From contig CANTFK010000991.1 of the NCBI GenBank assembly GCA_947646735.1, forward strand, positions 248,001 to 312,000: a DNA stretch of 64,000 bases, written 5' to 3'. The notes below the pieces were generated by a model. The model had not been told where the DNA came from and searched no databases. It worked only from the letters and a program-made list of their open reading frames with translations. The translations under genes and the position numbers were made by a program. The stretch comes from Peronospora farinosa (lineage: Eukaryota > Oomycota > Peronosporomycetes > Peronosporales > Peronosporaceae). Shown one piece after another: positions 1 through 9,370 of this stretch. The stretch's first letter is position 1; each line of letters begins with the position of its first letter.

Positions 1-1
1 C

Positions 2-1813
2 GGTAATGACATCGGCTCTCGTATAGAGCGAGTGAAGGTCAATGACCTTGTTAGTGAAGTCACTGGTACTAGTGACCCATTGGGTGTCGGTAATGACATC
101 GGCCCTTACATAGGGCAGGTAAACGACAAGGGGTCTGTTGACCTTGGGGACGATAACATCCCAAGTACTTTGAAGAGTACGGTCTCGTCAAGGAGACGGC
201 AGCGTCGCCAGATGGCGGCTGCGAGACGCAAAGCGTCTGTTTTATCGCATAGTAATGTCAATGACCAGTTGTACACCCTGGTCAACGGAGTGACAGGTGA
301 TGTAGATGGTGAGGTTGACCTTGAGGCCCTCCCATCATTAAATGCTCTTTTAGAGCTAGGCGAAATGTCTGTGGATGAATTTCATCAGGCCTTGAAGGCA
401 GGTGCTCTGTCCGATATGGTGGTCATTCGACCTAACCTCGAGCTGAACTCATCCTCGCTTGTCGATGAGACAGTCCTTGAAGATACCAAAGCGGCACTAA
501 GTGCACGTAGTGGGGCATCTATTCTGAAGAACCCTTCATATCCCTACTATCCTTTGGTAAAGGAATTCCAGGACGTGGTGTGTCACGATCCACCGTCGGT
601 TCTACCACCTGATAGGGGCGTACGTCATGAAATTGACTTGGTTCCCGGAACCAAGTGCTGTGTAACACGGCAGTGGCCTTTACCCAAAGAACAGTGTGAC
701 GTCATTGACGAGTTCTTTCGTGCAAAGCACGCGGCGGGCATGGTGCGTGAAAGTAAATCTCCGCACTCGACACCCACTTTCTGTGTTAAGAAACCGAATG
801 GTAAATGGCGTATTGTTCATGCTTATAATAAGCTCAATGCGGCCACTATACCTGCACAGACACCGATACCTAGAAAGGATGTTCTTCAGAACAATATGGT
901 CGGTTGTACCATGTACAGTGCGCTCGACTTAGTCGATGGTTATTACCAATTGCTCATGCGAGCTAGTGATATTCCGCTTACTGCTGTTAGTACTCCGAGC
1001 GGTATGCTCTGGGAGTGGTTAGTGATGCCCCAAGGGCTATCTAATGCTCCGTCTACGTTTAACCGTTTGGTGAAGCAATTGTTTCGACCCCATCGAAGTT
1101 ATGCACAGACGTATTTTGATGACATTTTTGTCCATAGCCGAGCTGAACATGGGCGGTCAGATATTGAGAACCATATTGTTCATTTACGAGCAGTGCTCGA
1201 GTGCATGCGCACTAATAAATTATATGCTAATGCCTCTAAGTGCATCTTCGGGGCCGAAAGGGTTCCCTTTCTAGGGTGCTTCATTGAGAAGCGAGGACTA
1301 CGAGCGGATCCCGCCAAAGTCAAAGCCATATTCGATTGGCCTGTTCCACAATCTCAGAAGGACTTGCGTAAATGGCTTGGCCTTGCCAATTACTTACACA
1401 AGTATAGCGAAAATTACGCTGATATGGCTCGGCCATTATCCAATCTCCTTAAAAAGGATGTGGAATGGTGTTGGCATGCCGAACACGAAAATGCTTTTCA
1501 AGCAGTGAAGGCAAGCCTTCTACATGCTCCTATTTTGGCTTTGCCAGACCCTGACCGACCGTTTAGCGTCGTCTGTGACGCATCGGACTTTGCCATTGGC
1601 AGTGCTCTGTTACAATCAGATGATGAAGGGCGTGAGCGTGTAATCGCTTTTGAATCTCGCCAGCTGAAAGCTGCAGAAAAGAACTATCCAGTTCACGACA
1701 AAGAGCTACTTGCGATGAAGTACGCCCTGGTCAAATTCAGAGTTCATCTGCTGGGCTCAAAGCCTTTTGTGATCTATACCGATCATGCGTCGTTACGCAC
1801 TGCGACTCAGTAG
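2..1813 (+). pseudogene. Gypsy A pol, part 1: reverse transcriptase and RNase H
   Basis: This is the pol polyprotein of a Ty3/Gypsy chromovirus, which copies element RNA into DNA. The frame is open from base 2, so it starts outside the window; the GTG at 32 is not a convincing start. An acidic N-terminal region is followed by the RT entry motif RHEIDLVPG near 625, a TPIPRKD block near 865, and the catalytic Y-F-D-D at about 1112-1123. RNase H begins near 1560 ([11 protein letters not shown]). The frame ends at TAG 1811-1813. C and B carry a Ser codon of a [11 protein letters not shown] block at that point, and the same frame resumes at once, so this is a nonsense mutation inside RNase H. The family assignment is very secure. 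Confidence 0.9.
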
Positions 1814-2766
1814 CCGCATCTCTCGCAGAGAATGGCCAGATGGCTGTCATTCTTTGCCGAATATAACTTCGAGGTAAAATATAAGCCGGGCAAGCAAAAT
1901 GCTTTGGCTGATGCGTTGTCACGCAGACCTGATTATGAGCTTGCTCATGTGACGATGTTGTCGTCTTCTATCACCGATCTCATTCGTACGGCGTATGCTA
2001 AAGATGATCACTGTATAGCGTTGCTACATGCTCTTGGCAGTGAGGAGTTTAAAGACTCGGACATTAAATTGTCGGCACGATTGCGTGCAAGCCTCCATCG
2101 ATATTCTATCGATGAGGGGCTGTTGTACTATCGTACAGATGTAGCGGATCCTCCGCGTATTGTAGTTCCTCATGACGAGGACCTGAAGCATCGTATCCTC
2201 TATGAGGTACATGACACCGCCGTCGGTGGTCATTTGGGTCGTGAAAAGACCTATGGGGCAGTATGCCAAAGTTATTGGTGGCCCAAATTATACAAATGGG
2301 TGAGCACATATGTGCGTACGTGTGAAATGTGTCAGCGGGTGAAACCCTCGCCCCATTCGGCAGCGCCGCTGGATAATTTGCCTATTCCCACTGGGTGCTG
2401 GGAATCCATTAGTATGGACTTTGTATTTGGCCTACCGAAAGATTCGCATGGCAACACAGGTATTGTGGTCTTTGTTGACCGTTTGAGCAAGATGGCTCAC
2501 TTAGCGGCTGTGCCAGATTCGATCGATGGTGTGGGTACAGCGGAGCTGTTTATCGATCGGGTGTTTCGCCAACATGGCTTGCCAGTGGCAATTGTTTCTG
2601 ATCGTGATCCGCGTTTTACGAGTAAATTTTGGAAGACCGTTTTTCAGGTGCTGGGCACCCGTTTGGACATGTCCACGGCGGATCATCCGCAGACCGATGG
2701 TCAAACCGAACGCGTAAATCGCGTTGTTGAAGATATCCTACCAGCGTTTGTGCTGAAACGCCTAAG
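1814..2766 (+). pseudogene. Gypsy A pol, part 2: RNase H end and integrase zinc/core
   Basis: This stretch continues in the same frame after the TAG. It opens with the end of RNase H ([13 protein letters not shown], then [11 protein letters not shown]). The integrase HHCC zinc domain follows: the histidines lie in HDTAVGGH near 2210 and the cysteines in CEMCQRVKP near 2330. The catalytic core shows the first Asp in MDFVFGLPK near 2415, the second in SDRDPRF near 2600 and the Glu in DGQTERVNR near 2700. Close to 2762 a single base is missing relative to sister elements, and the reading moves to frame 1. Integrase would insert the cDNA into host DNA. This copy is defective, but the lesions look few. 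Confidence 0.88.
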
Positions 2767-3738
2767 CGATGGAGCGCTATGCTCCCTGTCGTTGAGTTTG
2801 CACTCAATAATTCCGTGCACGCCTCCACCGGCTACACTCCGTTCTATGTCAATGGTCTCACACACCCACGCGTTCCGTTAACGCTACCACCGAGCGGTTC
2901 AAGGCTTGGTGGTGGAGAGGTTGCCGATCGGCTTGCTGATGTCAGCCCTAATACTGTTAGGAAACAGGTAAATGCGTTTCTCGCAACGCGACTAAATGTC
3001 TTACGACATGTGCAAGATGCAATGGCTGATAGTCAAGATAAACAAAAGGAATATGCAGATGCGAAAGGCAGAGGTTGTATTAATGATTATGAGGTCGGAG
3101 ACCAAGTATTACTTAATGCTAAAAACCTACCTACCAATGTAGTATCTGCTGTCTTTAAGACGAAGTTGCGTCCGCGCTTTATCGGACCCTTTAAGGTCAT
3201 TGCCAAGAAAGGCACAGCGTATACGCTTAACTTGCCGCGCAAATTGCGTACACATCCTGTGTTCTATGTCGCCATGTTGAAACCTTATCGGGATCCGTCC
3301 CAAATAGACGCTAAGGCGCTCGCGCCGGGCCCATTGGCATTGTCGCGGGACGGAGCATCTGCACCAACAAGTCAAGTTGACCCTGCATTCGGGTCCGACT
3401 CTCTTCCAGGGACTCAAGCCGGGAGTTCATCGTCTGCCTCTCCTCACGAAGGGTCCGCACCTCCTGAACAAGCTCGGCATGAGCTTGTTCCGATACACCG
3501 ACCTCCTCCTCCTTTGCTCGATGCGCAGGGGAACCTGCAGTTCCATGTGGAGCGTCTACTGCAGAAGCGTCGCCGCCATGGTCAAAACCAGTATCTGGTG
3601 AAATGGCGGGGTTATCCCGAATCATGGAATTCATGGGAATTTGAGACTCCCATTCGGCAGGATTGCCCGTACGCCGTGGACGTTTTTGAGCGTCGTGCGC
3701 AGGGTCTGTCTGTTGGCGCTGACGCTTCTCACCAGTAA
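2767..3738 (+). pseudogene. Gypsy A pol, part 3: integrase C-terminus and chromodomain
   Basis: After the 1-bp deletion the open frame carries the end of the integrase core (EFALNNSVHASTG). It then has the GPY/F module (RFIGPFKV and THPVFYV, about 3175-3275), a Pro/Ser-rich linker (about 3300-3510) and a chromodomain at about 3535-3700 (FHVERLL, YLVKWRGYP, SWEFE). In chromoviruses this C-terminal chromodomain steers integration towards chromatin marks. The stop is at 3736-3738. The linker and chromodomain lie opposite the antisense reading frame at 3311-3802. The two frames face each other on opposite strands, and neither shows internal stops. Confidence 0.88.
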
Positions 3739-3802
3739 GGGTGAGGGTAGGCGGGTTAGCGGCCTGGGGCTGTCGTGAACTCGCGGCTACAGGGGTAGCC
3801 AA
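3311..3802 (-). CDS. Antisense gene of Gypsy A, C-terminal coiled-coil part
   Basis: The frame has no ATG at its 5' end (3800-3802 reads TTG), so I read it as the continuation of the 3787-4593 frame. It encodes a basic patch (KRQRQQ, KRPRR) and then a long heptad-rich helix: ELVQEVRTLREER, then MNSRLESLEESR, then QLDLLVQML. It ends at 3311, opposite the start of the pol linker. The position of the coiled coil, on the strand opposite the integrase-chromodomain linker, is the same in B, C, D, E and F. The protein could be a dimeric nucleic-acid or chromatin cofactor of the element, but that is inference. Confidence 0.55.
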   Translation of the reverse strand: MATPVAASSRQPQAANPPTLTLTGEKRQRQQTDPAHDAQKRPRRTGNPAEWESQIPMNSMIRDNPAISPDTGFDHGGDASAVDAPHGTAGSPAHRAKEEEVGVSEQAHAELVQEVRTLREERQTMNSRLESLEESRTRMQGQLDLLVQMLRPATMPMGPARAP

Positions 3803-4593
3803 ACATTGGGCTGCTGGGCAGCAGGCGCATAATGCGTTAGTTGGGATTTCAATTTCCCCCGGGCCTTCAATTTAGCGTAATCATAACGCATCTTCCGCTC
3901 AAGTCGAACATCTGCCACATCGGCACTTGCCCGTAGGGCCCACATGCTGCTTAAACGTCGCGCATAATGCGCCCAGCGGCTGAAAGCCGTGTCTTCTTCT
4001 TCCTCGGTTTCCCCCGCGAACAGAAGGATGGGAACACCCTTCATCGGAGGAACTGGCGCACCGCGCACTTGCCTATTAAGGCGTGCCAAGTATTGGCTTT
4101 GAGTAGTGATATGGGGCTCCAGATATCGTTGTCGTAGTGCCGTGCGTGTGGCAACATCCTCAGGTGAAATGGCCTCAGGCCCAATGGTCCAACCAGAGAG
4201 GGAATGACCAGATGCTTCCTTTAGACGTTCTTCCACCGTAGGTGGCTTGAACCTGTACTGTCGGTGGTCCTGCAGCCGCGTCATGTTCTTCGTTCGGCGC
4301 TTGGCGCCTTCCTCTTGGTCGATGGACCGCTGTTGCTGCTCGTCGAGTGGATTGGTAACCGTTACCGTTGATGATGCGTCAGGCGGGTCACGTAACGCTG
4401 TTAGCGCATCTGCTGCACCACGTTCAGGGAACGGATTCGGTGCATGACGAGTGTCATCTTCACCCGTGAGGGTGGCTAAAGGTAACCCATCGGGTCCCAC
4501 AAAGACGGTGTCACTTTCATAATCGACCGCTTCGTCAAGGTCGTCTTCAATGAGGTCCCGAAGAGTCTGTGACTCACTGCCGGGAGGCGTCAT
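3787..4593 (-). CDS. Antisense gene of Gypsy A, N-terminal part (unknown function)
   Basis: This 268-codon frame runs against pol, starting at an ATG (4591-4593) about 110 bp inside the 3' LTR. Its N-terminal 40 residues are strongly acidic and contain DEAVDYESD. That motif recurs as VVDYSGESD in Gypsy B and FVDYNEST in Gypsy F, at the same place relative to the LTR. Mid-protein there are charged helical stretches and a run of acidic residues (GETEEEEDTAF). I recognise no domain. The frame stops at 3787 where the coiled-coil frame (3311-3802) becomes open, so the two are probably one gene broken by a frameshift. Less likely alternatives are a small intron or recoding. The antisense reading is well supported; expression is unproven. 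Confidence 0.6.
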   Translation of the reverse strand: MTPPGSESQTLRDLIEDDLDEAVDYESDTVFVGPDGLPLATLTGEDDTRHAPNPFPERGAADALTALRDPPDASSTVTVTNPLDEQQQRSIDQEEGAKRRTKNMTRLQDHRQYRFKPPTVEERLKEASGHSLSGWTIGPEAISPEDVATRTALRQRYLEPHITTQSQYLARLNRQVRGAPVPPMKGVPILLFAGETEEEEDTAFSRWAHYARRLSSMWALRASADVADVRLERKMRYDYAKLKARGKLKSQLTHYAPAAQQPNVWLPL

Positions 4594-4690
4594 GTTGTGC
4601 CGTAAACAAACCGTGAGGTTTTAAAAGTTCGCTTAAGCACTACCTCTATGAGGAAAGATGTCGAGTGACATTCTATGGGAACGTCAGTCT

Positions 4691-4702
4691 GGTGGGGGAG
4701 GG
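4691..4702 (+). other. Polypurine tract of Gypsy A
   Basis: Twelve purine-rich bases (GGTGGGGGAGGG) directly precede the TG of the 3' LTR at 4703. This is the expected plus-strand DNA primer position. Confidence 0.8.
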
Positions 4703-5651
4703 TGTAACGGGGTTACACGACGGTTGTAGCGTCTTTCCGAGAGTTTACGCTTAAACTCTCCTTTCTATTGCATATAATGCATTATTATACTTCTCTTTAG
4801 AGAGGTATTAAGTATGAGCGTTATAATACGGTATTCGGTAATACCGTATCTTATCGATTGGGATTCGATAAATCACTAACGCTGTATTAAGTACATATAC
4901 ACAGATGTTTAGACGATACGTCGTCCAATAGCAAAGTCTGCATATAATAATTACTATTATAGTAATTAATCTAGTGTAGTGTACTTAGAGTAGGACTATT
5001 CATAAAATCTTAAAGCATAAATATAATCAGTTCTCCTTTTGAGTTTAAGATCGCAAGTAGTTCTGACTTGTTCTCTTGTGCACTTCGTGCGTTGGTTCTC
5101 TGAACCTTAAGCATATTGCTGATTGATTAAAAGTCTCTTTCCTAGTTCCTTAGAACAGGGAGACTTTAAGTCGTTTAATTAGTTCCTCAGAACTAAGTGG
5201 CTTTAAGCCTTCACTCTATTTAGTTCTCTAGAACTAAGAGGCTTCCAGCCGAAAGTCTTCCTCTGGCTAAAGAGCTGTGTAGCTCCGCTACAAAAGGCTT
5301 CACCAATGCTCTTCAAGAGACTTGTCATCCACACTTACGTCATGCAGTCGCCGAGTGCCATGTTATCAGCCTCGGTTGAGCTCAAAGCGACGGGTTATGT
5401 AAAGTCTAATGTCATACCACTGAACCGCCGCGCTTCATAAACATGATGCTGCTCACCGAGCGTCGGCTGTTGCAGTTGCCGTCCCTGTCCGCATCCGAGA
5501 AGGCACCTCACTTAGCGTTTACGTAACCGTTGTATTGAATACCTACGTCCTTATCTTTATTAGGCGACACATCTGCACCCCTATGCTACTGACCATAATG
5601 TTCTGGAAAAGACTCAGTTTTTAAAAGCAGTAGAGATGTCAAGTCAAGTCA
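4703..5651 (+). repeat. Gypsy A 3' LTR, first copy (949 bp)
   Basis: It starts TGTAAC-GGG-GTTACA, a short terminal palindrome directly after the polypurine tract, and ends AAGTCAAGTCA. It holds AT-rich U3 sequence and three evenly spaced palindromes (5144, 5181, 5222). A block of about 350 bp near 5293-5640 is missing from the second copy. No gene was seen here. Confidence 0.75.
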
Positions 5652-6295
5652 TGTAACGGGGTTACACGACGGTTGTAGCGTCTTTCCGAGAGTTTACGCT
5701 TAAACTCTCCTTTCTATTGCATATAATGCATTATTATACTTCTCTTTAGAGAGGTATTAAGTATGAGCGTTATAATACGGTATTCGGTAATACCGTATCT
5801 TATCGATTGGGATTCGATAAATCACTAACGCTGTATTAAGTACATATACACAGATGTTTAGACGATACGTCGTCCAATAGCAAAGTCTGCATATAATAAT
5901 TACTATTATAGTAATTAATCTAGTGTAGTGTACTTAGAGTAGGACTATTCATAAAATCTTAATGCATAAATAAAATCAGTTCTCCTTTTGAGTTTAAGAT
6001 CGCAAGTAGTTCTGACTTGTTTTTTGTGCACTTCGTGCGTTGGTTCTCTGAACCTCTAAGCTTCTAGCTTGTTCTTGCACTCTTTGCGTTGGTTCTCTGA
6101 ACCTTAAGCTTATTGCTTGCAGACTAAAAGTCCCTCCTCGTTCCTTAGAACAGGGTGACTTTAAGTCATTTAATTAGTTCTTTAGAACTAAGTGGCTTTC
6201 AGCCGTAAATTTATTTAGTTCTCTAGATCTAAGAGGCCCAGCCTAAAGTCTCCCTCTAGCTAAAGAGCTGTGCAGCTCCGCCACAAGTCAAGTCA
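5652..6295 (+). repeat. Gypsy A LTR, second copy (644 bp), abutting the first
   Basis: The sequence restarts with the same TGTAACGGGG at 5652, with no intervening base, and follows copy 1 closely to the shared GCTCCG[C/T] end block. It then jumps to the same AAGTCAAGTCA terminus at 6295. A partial duplication (GTTCTCTGAACC, near 6040 and 6090) is specific to this copy. Beyond 6295 the sequence is the relic Gypsy E. Confidence 0.75.
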
Positions 6296-6558
6296 CGTCC
6301 CACATACCCGATACATCAGAAGCAATCGGTATGGCTTCATCTACATTTTCTATCTCAATTATCAGTCTGCGATCTGCCAGCATCAAATTCTCAAGGATTC
6401 TTTACTTTTTCCTCCAATATTCTAGTTCTCGGATGCTATGTCAGCAAGGAAGGCGTCCGCGCTGATCCTGAGAAGATCTCATCGATTCGTTCCTGGTTAA
6501 CGCGCAGAAATCAAAACTATACTACGTCAATTGCTCGGTCTAGCGAATTACTTGCATA
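6296..6558 (+). pseudogene. Gypsy E relic, reverse transcriptase fragment
   Basis: Degenerate pol sequence. The best part, near 6424-6480, reads [16 protein letters not shown], equivalent to the RT thumb region of Gypsy C near 18040-18090. It runs into a [12 protein letters not shown] segment and stops at GCATA (6554-6558), where Gypsy B is inserted. The match continues at 27055 with HKYTKNYAG, so the two pieces were once contiguous. Confidence 0.75.
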
Positions 6559-7017
6559 TGTAATGGGGCACCCTCCGATTATACTGATAACAGAATAGTC
6601 TACCTTCACTGATGACAGTGAAATCAGGTTCCTCAATTACCTCACGTATACGTGAGCAGAGGAAGTCAATCAACTAACCAAACGCTTAGTTGAGAAGGAA
6701 AAGAAAACTCTATTTAATATAGTTAACTGTCTAATAAAACTAATCTGTTATAACCTATGTTAACTATATTAATCTACAACTATGTATGTTGACAACTTGC
6801 CCTCCACTCATTGCGCGCGTCCATCGGTCATTGGTCAGCGCGTTGGTTAATATGATAGCCCATATCAACCAATTAGAGGGCATCTCCAACTTCAAGGAGA
6901 TCTAGGAACAATATTACAGGAAAAGATAATATTGTCAAAAATATTATTAGTTATAATAATATTTTATTGACACTTCATATAATTGTCAATATTATGTAAC
7001 GGGCTCACTCCGTTACA
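6559..7017 (-). repeat. Gypsy B 3' LTR (left, 459 bp)
   Basis: On the minus strand it begins TGTAACGG-N7-CCGTTACA and ends CCCCATTACA. It is preceded on the plus strand by the GCATA target duplication (6554-6558). The partner LTR is at 14277-14309 plus 26618-27054, split by Gypsy C. Both copies share the TTATTGACACTTCATATAAT block, about 50 bp from the terminus. Confidence 0.85.
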
Positions 7018-7029
7018 TCACCCCCCCTC
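7018..7029 (-). other. Polypurine tract of Gypsy B
   Basis: On the minus strand this reads GAGGGGGGGTGA immediately before the 3' LTR, matching the GGGGGTGA tract of C, D and E. Confidence 0.75.
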
Positions 7030-7127
7030 AACCAACAGTCACATTAGTGACTGTTTAGTGACTATGGGAAAGGAGCACTTGTTGGGTTTTCTTTTATTCC
7101 AACAGTTTTCACGCTATAACCAAGTCA

Positions 7128-7634
7128 ATGCGCGTCGCTGCCAAGGCAGCCAAGAGCTCGGCTGCACGCCTGTGTGCAGCCGCTACTGAGGCTTCACAGC
7201 CTCAGCCAGCAGACACTAATGTGTCTACTGGAAGTAAACATCAGCCTGCAACGTCTGTTGCAGGTTCACGTAGCGCTTCGCCACGTGAAGATGTTGACCC
7301 AGAGTTAGTCGTTGACTACTCTGGTGAGTCGGATGACGCATTCGGCTCAAAGTCACCTGTTTCACTCCCGGGCTCTCCCCGGGGTGATACCTCGTCGTCA
7401 AATGTTTCGAAGAGGGATCGTGGTACATTGAGTGAATCAATGTACCGTGAAATGTTCGGGTCGTCCGATGAATCAGACGACTCGCCAAACGAGTCGAAGG
7501 ATAGTGACTCGGGTGGGGACCGTAAGGGTGATGTCAATGCTTCTACTGACTTCAGTGCACGTGGTGTCGGTCCTTCTGTCGATACTAATGCACGTGGTGT
7601 CGGTTCTTCTGTTGACACCACGCAGGAGCTTTAG
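7128..7634 (+). CDS. Antisense gene of Gypsy B, N-terminal acidic/Ser-rich part
   Basis: This 168-codon ATG frame runs opposite to B's gag and pol and starts about 110 bp inside the 3' LTR, the same position as in A. An Ala/Lys-rich N-terminus is followed by DPELVVDYSGESDDAF. That motif aligns with DEAVDYESD in A and FVDYNEST in F. Then come Ser/Asp-rich, strongly acidic stretches (SSDESDDSPNESKDSD) and a short ARGVG.SVDT repeat. The frame ends at 7634 and homologous-looking coding continues from 7646 in another frame, so a frameshift or intron is likely. It looks disordered and acidic. I cannot assign a function. Confidence 0.5.
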   Translation: MRVAAKAAKSSAARLCAAATEASQPQPADTNVSTGSKHQPATSVAGSRSASPREDVDPELVVDYSGESDDAFGSKSPVSLPGSPRGDTSSSNVSKRDRGTLSESMYREMFGSSDESDDSPNESKDSDSGGDRKGDVNASTDFSARGVGPSVDTNARGVGSSVDTTQEL

Positions 7635-7645
7635 ACCGCAAAGTA

Positions 7646-7909
7646 TTGCGTTTTGCTCCTGATCGCAAGCCGTGGATGCTATCTCAGCATCTGCTTGATC
7701 GTTGGTCTGGGAAGACCAACGAAAGGTTCCTCATACCGTTGTGTGATGCGTCAAAGCTTCACGGCCTTGACGCCATTGAGAAGAACATTTGCACTGAGAA
7801 CGATTATTACATCGATGTATTTCTTAAGCATCGATGGTGTGGCCCACACAAAAAGCGTGAGGCTGACGCGTTCCTCCATCTTGGAACGCGTTTATCACCA
7901 ACGTCTTAA
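7646..7909 (+). pseudogene. Antisense gene of Gypsy B, middle part
   Basis: This open frame of 88 codons sits in a different phase from the preceding one, 12 bp further on. It encodes a compact, probably folded segment with several aromatics (KPWMLSQHLLDRW, FLKHRWCGPHKK). No known domain was recognised. Sequence between 7910 and 8139 stays rich in short coding-like pieces but has stops in each frame. I treat it as a decayed internal part of the same antisense gene. An intron is possible, but no clear splice sites were established. Confidence 0.35.
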
Positions 7910-8139
7910 ACGTTGGGAAAGAGGCTTGGTTTCATAGACTTTATGCTAGCCGCAATAAGTTTGAAAAACGAAGTACGTCCGGTGCATGCTATCGTTTGCA
8001 CCGGTTATCTAGAGAGGCAGGCCTGTTATGCCTCTCTTAGAGCAACCCATGCCCGAGGTGTCTGAGCACCTCGTAAAGAGCGCCTAAGGAGGCTTACCTC
8101 CTTACTGAGCCCTGGTGGAGGGCTCGCATCTCTTCTGAT

Positions 8140-8835
8140 ATGCGTGAAGGGATTGCTACTTTGCAGATTCTTTACGAAGTCGCTGGGCGCTCGTTTTCCG
8201 ATGATTCTTCTTCACCATCGGGTATGCCTTGTCGTACTGCTCAACAAGGCCGGGGACGTCGGCCATCAGTTGGGCCCGAGGTTCCCAGCAATCCGCCGAA
8301 GGAGGATAGCCACGCCATCGGACGAGATAACTCGTCCGACGTCCCTTCACCTCGCGGTGCTTTAGTAAGCGTTCCACGAGGAAGCGCTTCCCACCATGGG
8401 AGTCCACCAGCGGATGCGGTGGTGGAGGAAAAACCCTGTCCGATTCTTTCATCGGACTTGTCTGCTGAGTTAGACGGGTTTGCCCGTGTAACTCGTGAGC
8501 TACGTTGTGATGTTGATCACGAACGGGATAAGCGTCGCCTCTTCGAGGACATTGTGCGACAGCTTGAATTTGACCATGAGAAGTCTCGGGCAAACAATGC
8601 TGTCGCACTGTTGGAGAATGAACGGCGATATCATTCTCTAAGTAACGAGCTGGCGACAGCTCGTCAGGAGATCGTCCGATATCATGGGAAGATATCATCT
8701 CTACACGACCAGGTATTGAACCTGGTTCGTGACAACAAGAATCTGAAGGGAATTCTGGAGAATAATGGCTATCTTCGTCGTTCGAAGAAGCCACGTATTG
8801 AACGTACAGACAAAGACGTTCCACGTAAAACGTAG
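8140..8835 (+). CDS. Antisense gene of Gypsy B, C-terminal coiled-coil part
   Basis: This 231-codon frame starts at an ATG. Residues of about 1-110 are low complexity. From about 110 to 215 there is a long, regular coiled coil (DHERDKRRLFEDIVRQLEF, ALLENERRYHSL, LHDQVLNLVRDNKNL). A basic tail, RRSKKPRIER, completes it. It is opposite the B chromodomain and linker (8156-9334, minus), and both strands are open for nearly 700 bp. The coiled coil plus basic tail, opposite the pol linker, repeats the arrangement in A and F. Confidence 0.55.
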   Translation: MREGIATLQILYEVAGRSFSDDSSSPSGMPCRTAQQGRGRRPSVGPEVPSNPPKEDSHAIGRDNSSDVPSPRGALVSVPRGSASHHGSPPADAVVEEKPCPILSSDLSAELDGFARVTRELRCDVDHERDKRRLFEDIVRQLEFDHEKSRANNAVALLENERRYHSLSNELATARQEIVRYHGKISSLHDQVLNLVRDNKNLKGILENNGYLRRSKKPRIERTDKDVPRKT

Positions 8836-9334
8836 GATGCGTACGCATCCTGCGTGGAAACTCGATCGTGTATGCGTTGCCTAGGCGGCGCAATACACGA
8901 AACGGACCGATGTACTTGGGCAACAATTTATTGCTGCCTACGATAGTCACTACATGTTTAGGTAGGTTTACTGTTGACAGTAAAACTAAATCACCTTCAA
9001 TAAATGTCTGAGCATTTGCCCTTCCATTATTGTCTGCGTTTCGCTTTTGCTTATCCATCGCTTCTGCGATGGACTCTTGCACGAAACGGATTAACGAATC
9101 ACGAGTCAGCAGGAAATCCTCAGCTGACTCGTTGCTTTTGGCTGCAGTGCATTGTGAGTGCACTGCAGAGGTACGTGTTACTAACTCAGCGAGAACATTA
9201 CTGTTCTCACTTGTGATACCTCGAACGATGCTGATATCTTCAGCATCGTTATCAGTAAGAGCGCCATCGCTCTTACTTTCTTCCTCTTCACCGAAGTCGA
9301 ATGGTACGACTTCGGTTACTTTCGCGTCGACCAT
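8156..9334 (-). pseudogene. Gypsy B integrase C-terminus and chromodomain
   Basis: The frame shows an acidic lead, then an integrase tail (ITSEN to AMDKQKRNADNNGR), the GPY/F module (KYIGPFRVLRRLGNAYTIEF, then THPTFYVERL), a long linker, and a chromodomain at about 8200-8360 (FLVERLLKHREVKGRR, YLVRWRGYPPS, CWEPRAQL). The stop is at 8156. It is the C-terminal end of a polyprotein broken upstream by several frameshifts. It overlaps the antisense coiled-coil frame. Confidence 0.85.
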
Positions 9335-9370
9335 AACGTGGTCGCGTGATGAGCAAGAGCCAGTTTGGTT

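Noticed and set aside
32..34. GTG at 32 as start of Gypsy A pol
   Set aside because: The frame is open to base 2 without an ATG; the gene simply continues outside the window.
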